Assembly: GCF_000518805.1 (NCBI RefSeq)
Contig: NZ_JAEH01000008.1
Span: 88,901-152,900 of the forward strand
Reading direction: 5' to 3'
From: Shewanella waksmanii ATCC BAA-643
GTDB lineage: Bacteria > Pseudomonadota > Gammaproteobacteria > Enterobacterales > Shewanellaceae
Length of the DNA: 64,000 nucleotides
Shown piece after piece: positions 16,538 to 25,253 of this stretch (its first letter is position 1; every line of letters starts with the position of its first letter). Both the position numbers and the translations under genes were made by a program. Under the pieces are notes generated by a model. It was not told the DNA's origin, did not search any database, and was given only the letters and a program-made list of their open reading frames with translations.

Positions 16538-18592
16538 ATGAACAACAATAATAAATCTAACCGTGCGGCCAACAAGCTTACGAGAGTGACAAGTAAAACT
16601 CGTATAGCGAGTACCGCTTTACTGGCGTGTTTTTGGGCGAGTCATGCCAATGCGCTATGTGATATATCACCCGATAATCGCTACGAATTTATCGAGAGTA
16701 TCAGTCTCGATGGTAGTGAATTGACCGATAACGCTGAACTCAGTAGCTATCCGACATTAATTTTACAGCCTGGATATAGCAGCTATCGATATAGAGAGTA
16801 TTGGAGTATTTGGATTGACTTGAATAAAGACGGTGACTTTTCCGACAGTGGCGAGTTGCTGTATCAAAGCCAAACCGCCAGCAATGAGTCGGTTACCGTG
16901 CAACTACCTATCACTGAGCAGATGACAGTTGACCAAACCCAAATGCGAGTCTTGTTGCATTCCGATGCCGTTGCCAGCGATTCGTGTAATTACGATGGTT
17001 ATGGCGATGAGCAAACGGTGACAGTAAGCATTAATTCACATACAGCGCCCGGTGGTGGTGATAGCAATTACCAACTTGAGATCACACCCAGAGGTGGGTC
17101 CAATGAGCACATTGCCAGCATTACGTTAGGGCAGGAGCAACGTGTCTCAGGCGATAACAGTGGTTATGCGGATTTTACTAGCAGTACAGTGCTTAATATT
17201 GCCGATGGCGACCAAATTGCTTTGCAGCCCGTTACGAGTTGGAGTACCGACTGGGCCGTATGGATTGATAGTGACGCGAGTGGCAGCTTTGATGTTGATG
17301 AATTGGTATTTAGTGGCCAAGGACGCCGAGATGCGACGGTGCAAGGTTCGCTCGACTTGTCCACCATCGCAACGGGTAGGGCAAGGATGAGAGTGGCGAT
17401 GAACGGTGACGGTACCGCCTTAGCCAGTGGTTTCCGCTATGGTGAAATTGAAGATTATAGCGTCAATGTTGGCGATGGTAGTGGCAATGATGACGGTAAT
17501 GATGATAGCAATGAGCCACCGGTGGATCCCGGCGATAAACTCTATGGCTCCCACGTACAATGGCTGCACGACTCGGTGAAAGTCAAAGTGTTCAGATTTG
17601 AATTTACTGATGCAAAACTGTCTTGGACTGTTAATCGCATCGAGTCCGAAATGCAGGAAATCATCGATTACTTTGATGAGCAATCCTATGGGCGTTTTGC
17701 CGTGAACTATGATATTTACGACTCGGTAGTACAGGTTGGAGAGAGTGTTTCGCAATGGGACAATCGTGACCCCAACGACTGGAAAGCCTACTTCGCAGAT
17801 AAGTTAGTCGCACTGGGTGAAACCGAGTACTGGAATATTGATGATGACACCATCTATTTGATTTTAGCACCACAAATCTCTGATTGGGGCATTAAAGCTG
17901 GAGTCAACCCTGGTGCCATTAGGATGTATGATACAGGTGATACACGCTCACAAGCTGGTGGCCTTGCCCATGAAATGGGTCATGCCATGGGGCTACATCA
18001 TGCCCAAGGACTAGACGGCCACGCTAGCGTATTTGGGACGGGTGACTATGACAGTGAAATGATCGGCTATGGTAATGCGTTTAGTCTAATGGGTAACAAT
18101 GCTTGGGACTTTGGTGGCTTAAACCTTTACTACAAAAACTTTTTCAAAAGCTGGAATATTACCGACGAAGTACCACAAGTTATTGAGTCAGGCACCTACC
18201 GAATTTATGCCTTAGATCATGGTCAGATTAATGGTGATATCGGTATTCGTCTTAAATCAGGTAACGATCAAGTCACCTACTGGGTTGAATACCGAACTAA
18301 AGATGGTGCTGACACTAATGGGGTGCAAATAAACACTGAAGGCTACTTTGCCGATGAAGATGCCAGATCATATTACTACGGCACTTCATTCTTATTAGAT
18401 ATGACACCGAACACTTTCCCTGACGATCTCAACGACGACTATGACGACTTTGACGACTTTATGGATGGCGCGCTAGTGATTGGTAAAAGCTATACCGATA
18501 AATGGGGCGCGTTCACCATTACCCCGGTGAATAAAGGTGGGGTAGTCGGTACCGCTTCGGCTTGGATTGATTTGGAGGTCGAGTTACATTAA
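16538..18592 (+). CDS. secreted zinc metalloprotease with two GEVED domains (M6-like)
   Basis: I start the gene at the ATG at 16538, preceded by GGAAAG; a GTG at 16502 is the alternative. The 684-residue protein has a signal peptide with hydrophobic core STALLACFWASHANA. Two GEVED-type adhesion domains follow (about residues 45-165 and 175-315), the second ending in RYGEIEDYSVNV. After an Asp/Asn-rich linker comes the catalytic region with the zinc motif HEMGHAMGLHH (about residue 475). The C-terminal part has an acidic DDLNDDYDDFDDFMDG stretch that may bind calcium. It is probably exported and degrades proteins outside the cell. It lies in tandem with a TonB receptor and another metalloprotease, from which it is separated by a terminator. 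Confidence 0.83.
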   Translation: MNNNNKSNRAANKLTRVTSKTRIASTALLACFWASHANALCDISPDNRYEFIESISLDGSELTDNAELSSYPTLILQPGYSSYRYREYWSIWIDLNKDGDFSDSGELLYQSQTASNESVTVQLPITEQMTVDQTQMRVLLHSDAVASDSCNYDGYGDEQTVTVSINSHTAPGGGDSNYQLEITPRGGSNEHIASITLGQEQRVSGDNSGYADFTSSTVLNIADGDQIALQPVTSWSTDWAVWIDSDASGSFDVDELVFSGQGRRDATVQGSLDLSTIATGRARMRVAMNGDGTALASGFRYGEIEDYSVNVGDGSGNDDGNDDSNEPPVDPGDKLYGSHVQWLHDSVKVKVFRFEFTDAKLSWTVNRIESEMQEIIDYFDEQSYGRFAVNYDIYDSVVQVGESVSQWDNRDPNDWKAYFADKLVALGETEYWNIDDDTIYLILAPQISDWGIKAGVNPGAIRMYDTGDTRSQAGGLAHEMGHAMGLHHAQGLDGHASVFGTGDYDSEMIGYGNAFSLMGNNAWDFGGLNLYYKNFFKSWNITDEVPQVIESGTYRIYALDHGQINGDIGIRLKSGNDQVTYWVEYRTKDGADTNGVQINTEGYFADEDARSYYYGTSFLLDMTPNTFPDDLNDDYDDFDDFMDGALVIGKSYTDKWGAFTITPVNKGGVVGTASAWIDLEVELH

Positions 18593-18691
18593 TTCGTATA
18601 TGAACTTGGCGGCGTGAACTCGTCCACGCCGTTCGATAGTGTGGCCCCTAATCACTGGCTTATAGCGCTATGGGGCGTGACAGATAACATC

Positions 18692-18729
18692 AGGCTTGGT
18701 ATTCAAACTTTGAATACCAAGCCTTTTTA
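18692..18729 (+). terminator. terminator after the GEVED metalloprotease
   Basis: A 14-base perfect stem (GGCTTGGTATTCAA with its complement) with a short loop is followed by TTTTTATTTT. It is a strong Rho-independent terminator and also argues that the 82-codon open frame across it is not a gene. Confidence 0.88.
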
Positions 18730-18732
18730 TTT

Positions 18733-19633
18733 TCTGCATGGCGCCATGCCGCCATTTAAGCATCACGAGCTAGTCGCCTACCTGGGTCACTGCTGTATTA
18801 ATGCTGGTGGTATCTGTTTCGGCGTTTATTGGGGTTGGCGTGTTTGGCACTTATCAAGCTAGTTTCACCGAGTTATAGCTAATGGCTTTCTACGTAGCTA
18901 ATGGCTTTCTATTTAACTAATGGCTTTCCATATAGCTGACAGGTCTATGTTTACTGCCAGTTTTTGCTTGGTTTTTATCAGCGTTTACGTCACCACATGC
19001 CTTAAAGCGTAAATCAGCATCAGCTTAATTGACTGCAATGTTGAATCAGCACTTATCAAAATCGCCGGTTAAACCAAGCTGAGTTGAACGATGCTAGTTA
19101 GCCACAAGTTGGCTGTCATTGGCCGCATTTCTCAAGCGCACCTTGCGCTAAATGCAACGGTGTTTGTCAGATATATTGCCTAGAAGCAGGCCTGTGTTTC
19201 ACGACTGGCAACGACGGGGTTAACACAGTCAAATGCCTTTTATGTGGTGTTGCGCCGAGCAGGTATGGCCCATTGTGTACTTTTGGCAGTCATCTTTAAT
19301 CATAACTCATCATTTAACATCATCTCGGTGCAAATCTGGTCGCAATAGCTGTTAGTTCCTTTTGGTGTGTAAGTTTATGTTGTCTTTTGTTTTCAGTGCT
19401 TTACAAGTAAGTTTTATGGTCTTTTATTATCATATATGACCTTGTTACAGATCTGTTGCGATAGCTTTAAAGCTGTTTTTTTATATTGTATAAAATTGGT
19501 TGTGAGATGAAGTGGTGTTGCGCTGATAAGTCCAACTGATATGCCTGCATGGGATCAGCTGGTGGCCTGACGATTTATTTAAAACCGCTCTAACAATAAC
19601 AAAAATTGAAAATAGCAATAAACAAGGAAAATT
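18733..19633. other. 900-base region without genes upstream of the TonB receptor
   Basis: No credible reading frame. It contains a 19-base tandem repeat (18876-18939) and an A/T-rich segment at about 19370-19500 likely to hold the promoter of the TonB-receptor gene. The length is unusual for this compact chromosome and may be a remnant of lost genes or a long leader. Confidence 0.5.
18876..18939. repeat. 19-base tandem repeat, three full copies plus a partial
   Basis: Units start at 18876, 18895 and 18914, each close to TAGCTAATGGCTTTCTAtt, and a fourth begins TAGCTGAC at 18933. Copies one and two differ only in the last few bases; copy three has three changes. No gene overlaps it. Confidence 0.85.
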
Positions 19634-22471
19634 ATGAAGCACGTTAAATTAAAGCCACTATTTGTGGCGATTATGTCTGGCTTAGTGAGTCAAGGTGCTG
19701 TAGCACAAGCAGTGAACAGTGAGGAAGTGGCGACAGAGGAAGTGTATGAAAAAATCTTAGTCACCGGTTCTCGGATTGCTAGAGCGGGTGCCGACACCAC
19801 GGCACCCGTTACCGTGGTTACCGCAGAAGAGCTGGCGATTTCTGGCAGTATGAATCTCAATGAAATGCTGGCGACGTTGCCACAGTTTCAAGGTATCAAT
19901 GCCTCAACCAATGCCTATAACCCAGAAAATGCGGGTCTATACACAGTTGATTTACGTGACTTAGGTGCTGTACGTACCTTGGTTCTAGTTAACGGTCATC
20001 GCCCAACCCAAACCGCTAACTCTTCAGATCTTTTAGTTACCGACGTAGGAAATATCCCGGCTAGCTTAGTTGATAGAGTTGAAATCCTCACCGGGGGGTC
20101 GTCTGCGGTTTATGGTTCAGATGCCGTTGCTGGCGTAGTCAATATTATTCTTAAGAAAGAGTTCAATGGCGTTGAAGTGGATCTTTATGGTTCAACAACG
20201 GAACGCGGTGATGGCGAGCAAACGGGCGTCACGATTACCGCTGGTAATAGCTTTGATGACAATAAGGGCAACTTTGCCGTTAGCCTAGATTACTTTAAAG
20301 AGAACGAGCTGCGCTATGCAGATCGACCTGGTTCGTATGGGCAAACCAATTTTGTAGCCAACAAACTGGACCCAAGAGGTGACATTGCCGGTATTCCCGA
20401 TCAAATCACCTTAAACAATATTGGCTGGGCAGATTACAACGTGTTGGCCGAGCGTCCGACTATCATGATGGATAATTATGATTACTTTCAGTTTGGTCGC
20501 GATAGCAGTGGCGAGCTCAACCGCGGTTTCCTCGCGATCACTGATGCTGAGCTGTATGACTACTATAAGCAGTCTAGTGATGTTAACCCTTATATGTACT
20601 CCAGTGTTGGCCCAATCCAAGCTGTGGTGCCAAAAGAAAAGTACAGTGTCTATGCAGATGGCAGCTATGACTTTGACAATGGTCTGCTGTTATCGGGTGA
20701 TGTGCAATACAGCCGCAGTAAATCTAAGCAAAACCTAGATCCAGAGTTCGTGTTTTCTTGGAACGGCTGGATTAATGTCAATGACGCGCCATTTGATGTA
20801 CCACAAGCTGTGACAGATACGGTTGCCGACCACAACAATGGCAGCAGCTGGTTTGCCGTACCATACACCTTTAACGATCTAGGTAATCGCACCACAGAAG
20901 TCGACAGAGAGTTTATCTCGGCTTCGGTGACGCTAGAAGGTGAGGTGTTCAACGATTGGTATTGGGATGTTTATCTAGCCAGCGGTCAAACCTCGAAAGA
21001 GACCACCGCCTATAATCGTGTTAATACCGAAAGGTTCTACGCTTTTGAAACGTTTGGCGAGTGTGAAGCTGACAACAGTTGTCCTGAATTCAATCCATTT
21101 ATGCCATTGACCGATGAGCTTAAAGATTATGTACGCATTGACCCGTTTACCGATCAAACAACGACATTCCAACATACGCTTGCGGCCAATATAAACGGCG
21201 CAGTAATGGATATGCCTGCAGGTGAACTCATGCTAGGCGCGGGTCTTGAGTATCGTCAAGAAGGGCTAAAAGTCGAGCCTTCTGATGTGATGCTATCGGG
21301 AATTAACCGTGGCAATACAAAGTCAGCGCAAGATGTCGATCGTGATATTGCCGAGGCATACGTTGAGGTTGTTGTACCTGTGCTCGCCGATATGACGCTC
21401 GTAGACAGCTTAGATGTTGAAGCGGCTTATCGTGTGGCAAACTATACCTATGCAGGTACTAACGATAGCTGGAAGCTGGGTATTAACTGGGCGCTGAATG
21501 ATGATATTCGTCTACGTAGTGTTTACGCAAAAGCGGTTCGCGCTCCCCAGTTGACCGAGCTGTTTTCACCAGAAGAGACTGATTTCTTCCGCATGTCTGA
21601 TCCTTGTGACATCGATGAAATTCCATTTGCCGACGATCCAGACCTGCGCGCTGCAAACTGCGCGGCGTTAGGTGTACCAGAAAACTTTGAGTCTGAAATG
21701 CGTATTACCGGTGGCAGCTATGGTTCAACCAAAGGCAATGAGGAGCTCGACCCTGAAGTGGCACACACACTGACTGCGGGTTTAGTGTTACAGCCTTCAA
21801 GTGTAGACAACTTAGTTATCTCACTGGACTATTTCAACATCAAGATTGAAGATGTTATTGGCCGCTTTGGCGCAGAAGAGTTTGCCGAGCGCTGTGTTGA
21901 TGCTGATTCAGTCAATAACCCATTTTGCGGCCAAATCACCCGTGAAGCTGATGGCAATATTAGCTACGTGAATGACACTTATGTGAACTCCGCACAGATG
22001 ATTCGTGAAGGTGTGGATTTCCAGGTTAACTACGACATTGAACTCGGGCAAGGTAGCGGTTTAGATTTCGCGTTATATGGAACCTACCTGACTAAGAGTA
22101 CTTGGCAAGATACCGTTGATACTGAAGAGTATGATTATGTGGGTGTTGTTGGTGTACCAGAGTGGAAAACTAGCTTGAATACCCGCTACACCTTAGCTGA
22201 CTTCACGGCATCTTGGCAGATTAACTATGTATCAGGAGCCAAAGTGTCACGCACGGCAACAGCTGAGAAGTATGACCGACCTGAATTACCATCATCAATC
22301 CTGCATAACGCTCGCTTAGGTTTCGACTTTACCGATAGCGTCAGTGCGTACATCGGTGTGACCAACGTGTTCGACCAAGATTGGCTTGGTATTGCTAGTG
22401 CCAGCAGTGGCGGGACAACTTACCCCATTCGCGGCCGTAGTTACAATGCTGGTCTGAACGTACAGTTCTAG
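19634..22471 (+). CDS. TonB-dependent outer-membrane receptor
   Basis: The 945-residue protein has a signal peptide ending near AVAQA and a plug domain (about 45-180) with EKILVTGSRI, LNEMLATLPQFQ, LRDLGAVRTLVLVNGHR and GSSAVYGSDAVAGVVNIILKK. A 22-strand barrel follows, with the usual FTDSVSAYIGVTNVFDQDW near the end and a terminal phenylalanine (GLNVQF). It is in the large-receptor group common in Shewanella and Alteromonadales, used for oligopeptides, glycans or siderophores. It lies between two secreted metalloproteases, so a peptide substrate is plausible but unproven. The ribosome site is AACAAGGAAAATT. No Fur box is evident directly upstream, which also argues against a siderophore. Confidence 0.92.
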   Translation: MKHVKLKPLFVAIMSGLVSQGAVAQAVNSEEVATEEVYEKILVTGSRIARAGADTTAPVTVVTAEELAISGSMNLNEMLATLPQFQGINASTNAYNPENAGLYTVDLRDLGAVRTLVLVNGHRPTQTANSSDLLVTDVGNIPASLVDRVEILTGGSSAVYGSDAVAGVVNIILKKEFNGVEVDLYGSTTERGDGEQTGVTITAGNSFDDNKGNFAVSLDYFKENELRYADRPGSYGQTNFVANKLDPRGDIAGIPDQITLNNIGWADYNVLAERPTIMMDNYDYFQFGRDSSGELNRGFLAITDAELYDYYKQSSDVNPYMYSSVGPIQAVVPKEKYSVYADGSYDFDNGLLLSGDVQYSRSKSKQNLDPEFVFSWNGWINVNDAPFDVPQAVTDTVADHNNGSSWFAVPYTFNDLGNRTTEVDREFISASVTLEGEVFNDWYWDVYLASGQTSKETTAYNRVNTERFYAFETFGECEADNSCPEFNPFMPLTDELKDYVRIDPFTDQTTTFQHTLAANINGAVMDMPAGELMLGAGLEYRQEGLKVEPSDVMLSGINRGNTKSAQDVDRDIAEAYVEVVVPVLADMTLVDSLDVEAAYRVANYTYAGTNDSWKLGINWALNDDIRLRSVYAKAVRAPQLTELFSPEETDFFRMSDPCDIDEIPFADDPDLRAANCAALGVPENFESEMRITGGSYGSTKGNEELDPEVAHTLTAGLVLQPSSVDNLVISLDYFNIKIEDVIGRFGAEEFAERCVDADSVNNPFCGQITREADGNISYVNDTYVNSAQMIREGVDFQVNYDIELGQGSGLDFALYGTYLTKSTWQDTVDTEEYDYVGVVGVPEWKTSLNTRYTLADFTASWQINYVSGAKVSRTATAEKYDRPELPSSILHNARLGFDFTDSVSAYIGVTNVFDQDWLGIASASSGGTTYPIRGRSYNAGLNVQF

Positions 22472-22652
22472 CCCCTTGAGCGAGTGTGGTGACCGCCCCT
22501 GTCCCACATTCGCTCCTCCTTTTAGACATTGATTCAGGCTTAGCAGCTTAGCTGCATAGGCCGCAACTTTTAATGCCAATAACTTACTAAGGTGACGTTT
22601 TTTATCTACTGATAAATCGTCGTATGTTGCCGAGATAACTTAAGGAAAAATA

Positions 22653-25073
22653 ATGAATAACAAACTTAAGCTAGCACTGTTGACCAGTATGGTCAGCACC
22701 ATACTCGCACTACCTAGCCCCCATGCTATCAGTGCGCCGGCGGCCACGCAGCTTGTTGAAGTGACGCGGCCAGACGGAAGCCGTGTGTGGCTGCGCAAGT
22801 GGGGTGACGAATTTGCCCATGGCTGGGAGACAGCCCAAGGTGTACCTGTGGTAAAAGATGACGCCAGTGGTTACTGGTATGTCGCTGAACTGGATGACGC
22901 TGGCAGACAAACTCAATCAGCACAGCGACTTGATTTACGCCAGGTACTACAACCTAGCGCACAGCATAAATTAGGTGGCCGCAACCTTAAGCGTGATGCC
23001 CAATGGCATGCGCAAAAAAGGCGTAAACAAGCTCATCAGACAAACGTATTTGCCCGGGCATCAGCTAATGGTCCTAGTGCCCAAAATAGTGGTGTTAGCC
23101 AGACGGCCATCATGCCGATAACTGGCACGATTGATGTGCCGGTAGTGATGGTCAATTTTGCCGATACCCAAACAACTGCGACACGAGATGAGTTTGATCA
23201 TTTCCTTTTTCAGGACTCCCAAGGACTCACCGCCTATTATCAAGAGGTGTCATATGGCCATTTGAATTTGGCTGGCGGCAACAGCGGTGTGATTGATTGG
23301 GTCAAGCTGCCTAATGATCACGCTTTTTATGGGCGAAACAACAGCGCTGGTTATGATAGCAATATTGGCGTAATGATAACCCAAGCCTTAGATGGTGTTG
23401 ACCAAAATGTGGACTTTTCGCAGTTTGCTGATATTAATCAAGACTGTCAGGTTGACCTGATTTCCATTATCTATCAGGGCAATGGTGAGCACCAAGCGGT
23501 TGGGGCAGCTAATGATATCTGGGCACACAAATACAGCCTATATTGGCTGCAATCTGAGGGTGATGGCGACGGTGTTTATACCACCAATGATACGTGTCTA
23601 GCTGATCCGTCTAAACGAGTAACCGTTAACGACTATTTTGTGGCGCCGGAGTTAAGCAATGCTGGACAACGGGCCAATGTAGGCACCTTCGCCCATGAAT
23701 TTGGTCATGTGTTTGGTCTACCTGATCTTTATGACACGGGTGGCACCAATTCAGGCCAAACTGCTGGTGCGGGCGATTGGAGCTTAATGGCTTCAGGCAG
23801 CAAAACCGGCCCTGAGCGCGATGGTGAATCACCAGCGCATCTCTCGGCATGGGGCAAATATACCTTAGGTTGGATCACGCCGACACGCCTAAATGGCATG
23901 AATCAACAGCAGGTGACGATTGGTGAGTCGGTCAATCACTCACAAGCCTACCTGTACGAAAACCCTGATAATCCGCAAGAGTACTTCTTAATAGAAAACC
24001 GTCAACAACGCGGCTTTGATGCGTACTCTCCGGGTACAGGTTTAGCAATATGGCACATTGATGATGCCCTGGCTGCCCCCGGCAGTAATGGCGAAACACA
24101 AAGTGATGTTAATGCTTACCCCTGTGATTTGGGCTATCAGGACTGTTCAACATTACACAACGGTGTGCAATTGGTGAGTGCTGATCACTATTTTGATTTG
24201 GAGCATGATTTTAATGACGGCGACCAACATGATCTGTTTGGTGAAGATGGCGATGGTGGCGCAGATGAATACAGTACCGATCAAGACTGGGACACTGAGT
24301 TTTCTGATCGTAGCTTACCCAATAACCATTGGTGGGATGATACTGAAAGTGGCTTAAATATTACCAATATCTCTGTTAAAGCCGATCAAATGAGTTTTGA
24401 TGTAGCGACACCCTCAGAGCAAACCGATGACGAAATTGTGTTAACCAATGGTGTTGAGGTCGTGTTGGGTGCACAACAGAATCAGCAGATCAGTGGTTAT
24501 ATCGAAGTGCCAGCGGGTGCCAGTGAGCTAAGTTTGCTATTGACCCACCTTGATGGCGGAGATGCTGATTTGTATGTCAACTTTGGCACCCTTAATGACA
24601 CTTCGACCGCCGACTGTTTCCTTAATACCGCTAGCCCAGTAGAGCTATGCAGCGAAACCCAATTGGGTACGACCCAAGCTGGGCGCTACTATTTTGTGGT
24701 TAAAGGCTACAACGGTCAGGCATTTAGTCAGGTCAGTTTGGTTGCTAGCTTTAGCCAAGACGATGAGCCACCAGTGGACGAGGGCAACGAAAGCCAGTTT
24801 GCAGTGAATGTGGCCAATGGCGAGTACCAACATATAAGCGTATCGGTGCCAGAAGGGACATCGCGTTTAACCATTGCGCTTGATGAGAACAATGGCGCAG
24901 CGATGCTAATGGCTAATTACGGCAGTCAAGCAAGTGCCAGAACTTACGATGTGAGAGACAACAACGGTGAGCTTGTTGAAGTTAATATGCCGCAAAGTGG
25001 CAACTGGTACATCGCTATTCGAGGGCGAAATAACGGGGTTACCGCAGGAACGCTGACGGTGACCATCGACTGA
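22653..25073 (+). CDS. M6-family secreted metalloprotease (InhA/PrtV-like)
   Basis: The 806-residue protease has a signal peptide (core LLTSMVSTILALP), a propeptide with RPDGSRVWLRKWGDEFAHGWET typical of M6 enzymes, and a catalytic domain. The zinc ligands are in HEFGHVFGLPD, with HEFGH at residues 348-352. YYQEVSYGHL (about 205-214) and AGAGDWSLMASG are further M6 signatures. Two pre-peptidase C-terminal type domains follow (about 600-700 and 715-806), usually removed after secretion. It lies 180 bases after the TonB-receptor gene in the same direction, with no terminator seen between, and ends before a terminator that faces the mtr cluster. It likely supplies peptides for the receptor (inference). 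Confidence 0.92.
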   Translation: MNNKLKLALLTSMVSTILALPSPHAISAPAATQLVEVTRPDGSRVWLRKWGDEFAHGWETAQGVPVVKDDASGYWYVAELDDAGRQTQSAQRLDLRQVLQPSAQHKLGGRNLKRDAQWHAQKRRKQAHQTNVFARASANGPSAQNSGVSQTAIMPITGTIDVPVVMVNFADTQTTATRDEFDHFLFQDSQGLTAYYQEVSYGHLNLAGGNSGVIDWVKLPNDHAFYGRNNSAGYDSNIGVMITQALDGVDQNVDFSQFADINQDCQVDLISIIYQGNGEHQAVGAANDIWAHKYSLYWLQSEGDGDGVYTTNDTCLADPSKRVTVNDYFVAPELSNAGQRANVGTFAHEFGHVFGLPDLYDTGGTNSGQTAGAGDWSLMASGSKTGPERDGESPAHLSAWGKYTLGWITPTRLNGMNQQQVTIGESVNHSQAYLYENPDNPQEYFLIENRQQRGFDAYSPGTGLAIWHIDDALAAPGSNGETQSDVNAYPCDLGYQDCSTLHNGVQLVSADHYFDLEHDFNDGDQHDLFGEDGDGGADEYSTDQDWDTEFSDRSLPNNHWWDDTESGLNITNISVKADQMSFDVATPSEQTDDEIVLTNGVEVVLGAQQNQQISGYIEVPAGASELSLLLTHLDGGDADLYVNFGTLNDTSTADCFLNTASPVELCSETQLGTTQAGRYYFVVKGYNGQAFSQVSLVASFSQDDEPPVDEGNESQFAVNVANGEYQHISVSVPEGTSRLTIALDENNGAAMLMANYGSQASARTYDVRDNNGELVEVNMPQSGNWYIAIRGRNNGVTAGTLTVTID

Positions 25074-25119
25074 TTTAGCACGTGATTGGTTTGATCTCCC
25101 GACCTACCATTTTTCATGC

Positions 25120-25156
25120 ACCCTTAAGTCGTTGATTTTGGCTTAAGGGTTTTTTC
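25120..25156 (+). terminator. terminator after the M6 protease
   Basis: CCCTTAAG (25121-25128) pairs with CTTAAGGG (25142-25149) across a 13-base loop and is followed by TTTTTT. Confidence 0.8.
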
Positions 25157-25210
25157 GTTGCGATACACTGTCGCCAGCGTCTTATGTCCTATAGGCTTGT
25201 ATTCTAGCCA

Positions 25211-25238
25211 ATAAAAAACCCGCCGAAGCGGGTTTTTC
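25211..25238 (-). terminator. terminator of the mtrCAB operon
   Basis: On the minus strand AACCCGC-TTCG-GCGGGTT is a stem with an extra-stable UUCG-type loop followed by TTTTTA, 17 bases after the mtrB stop. The A/T-rich flanks would let it work in both directions. Confidence 0.9.
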
Positions 25239-25253
25239 TAACACACTAACCAG

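Noticed and set aside
18614..18862. 82-codon open frame after the GEVED metalloprotease
   Set aside because: It runs straight across a strong Rho-independent terminator, has no ribosome-binding site and has no recognisable protein features.
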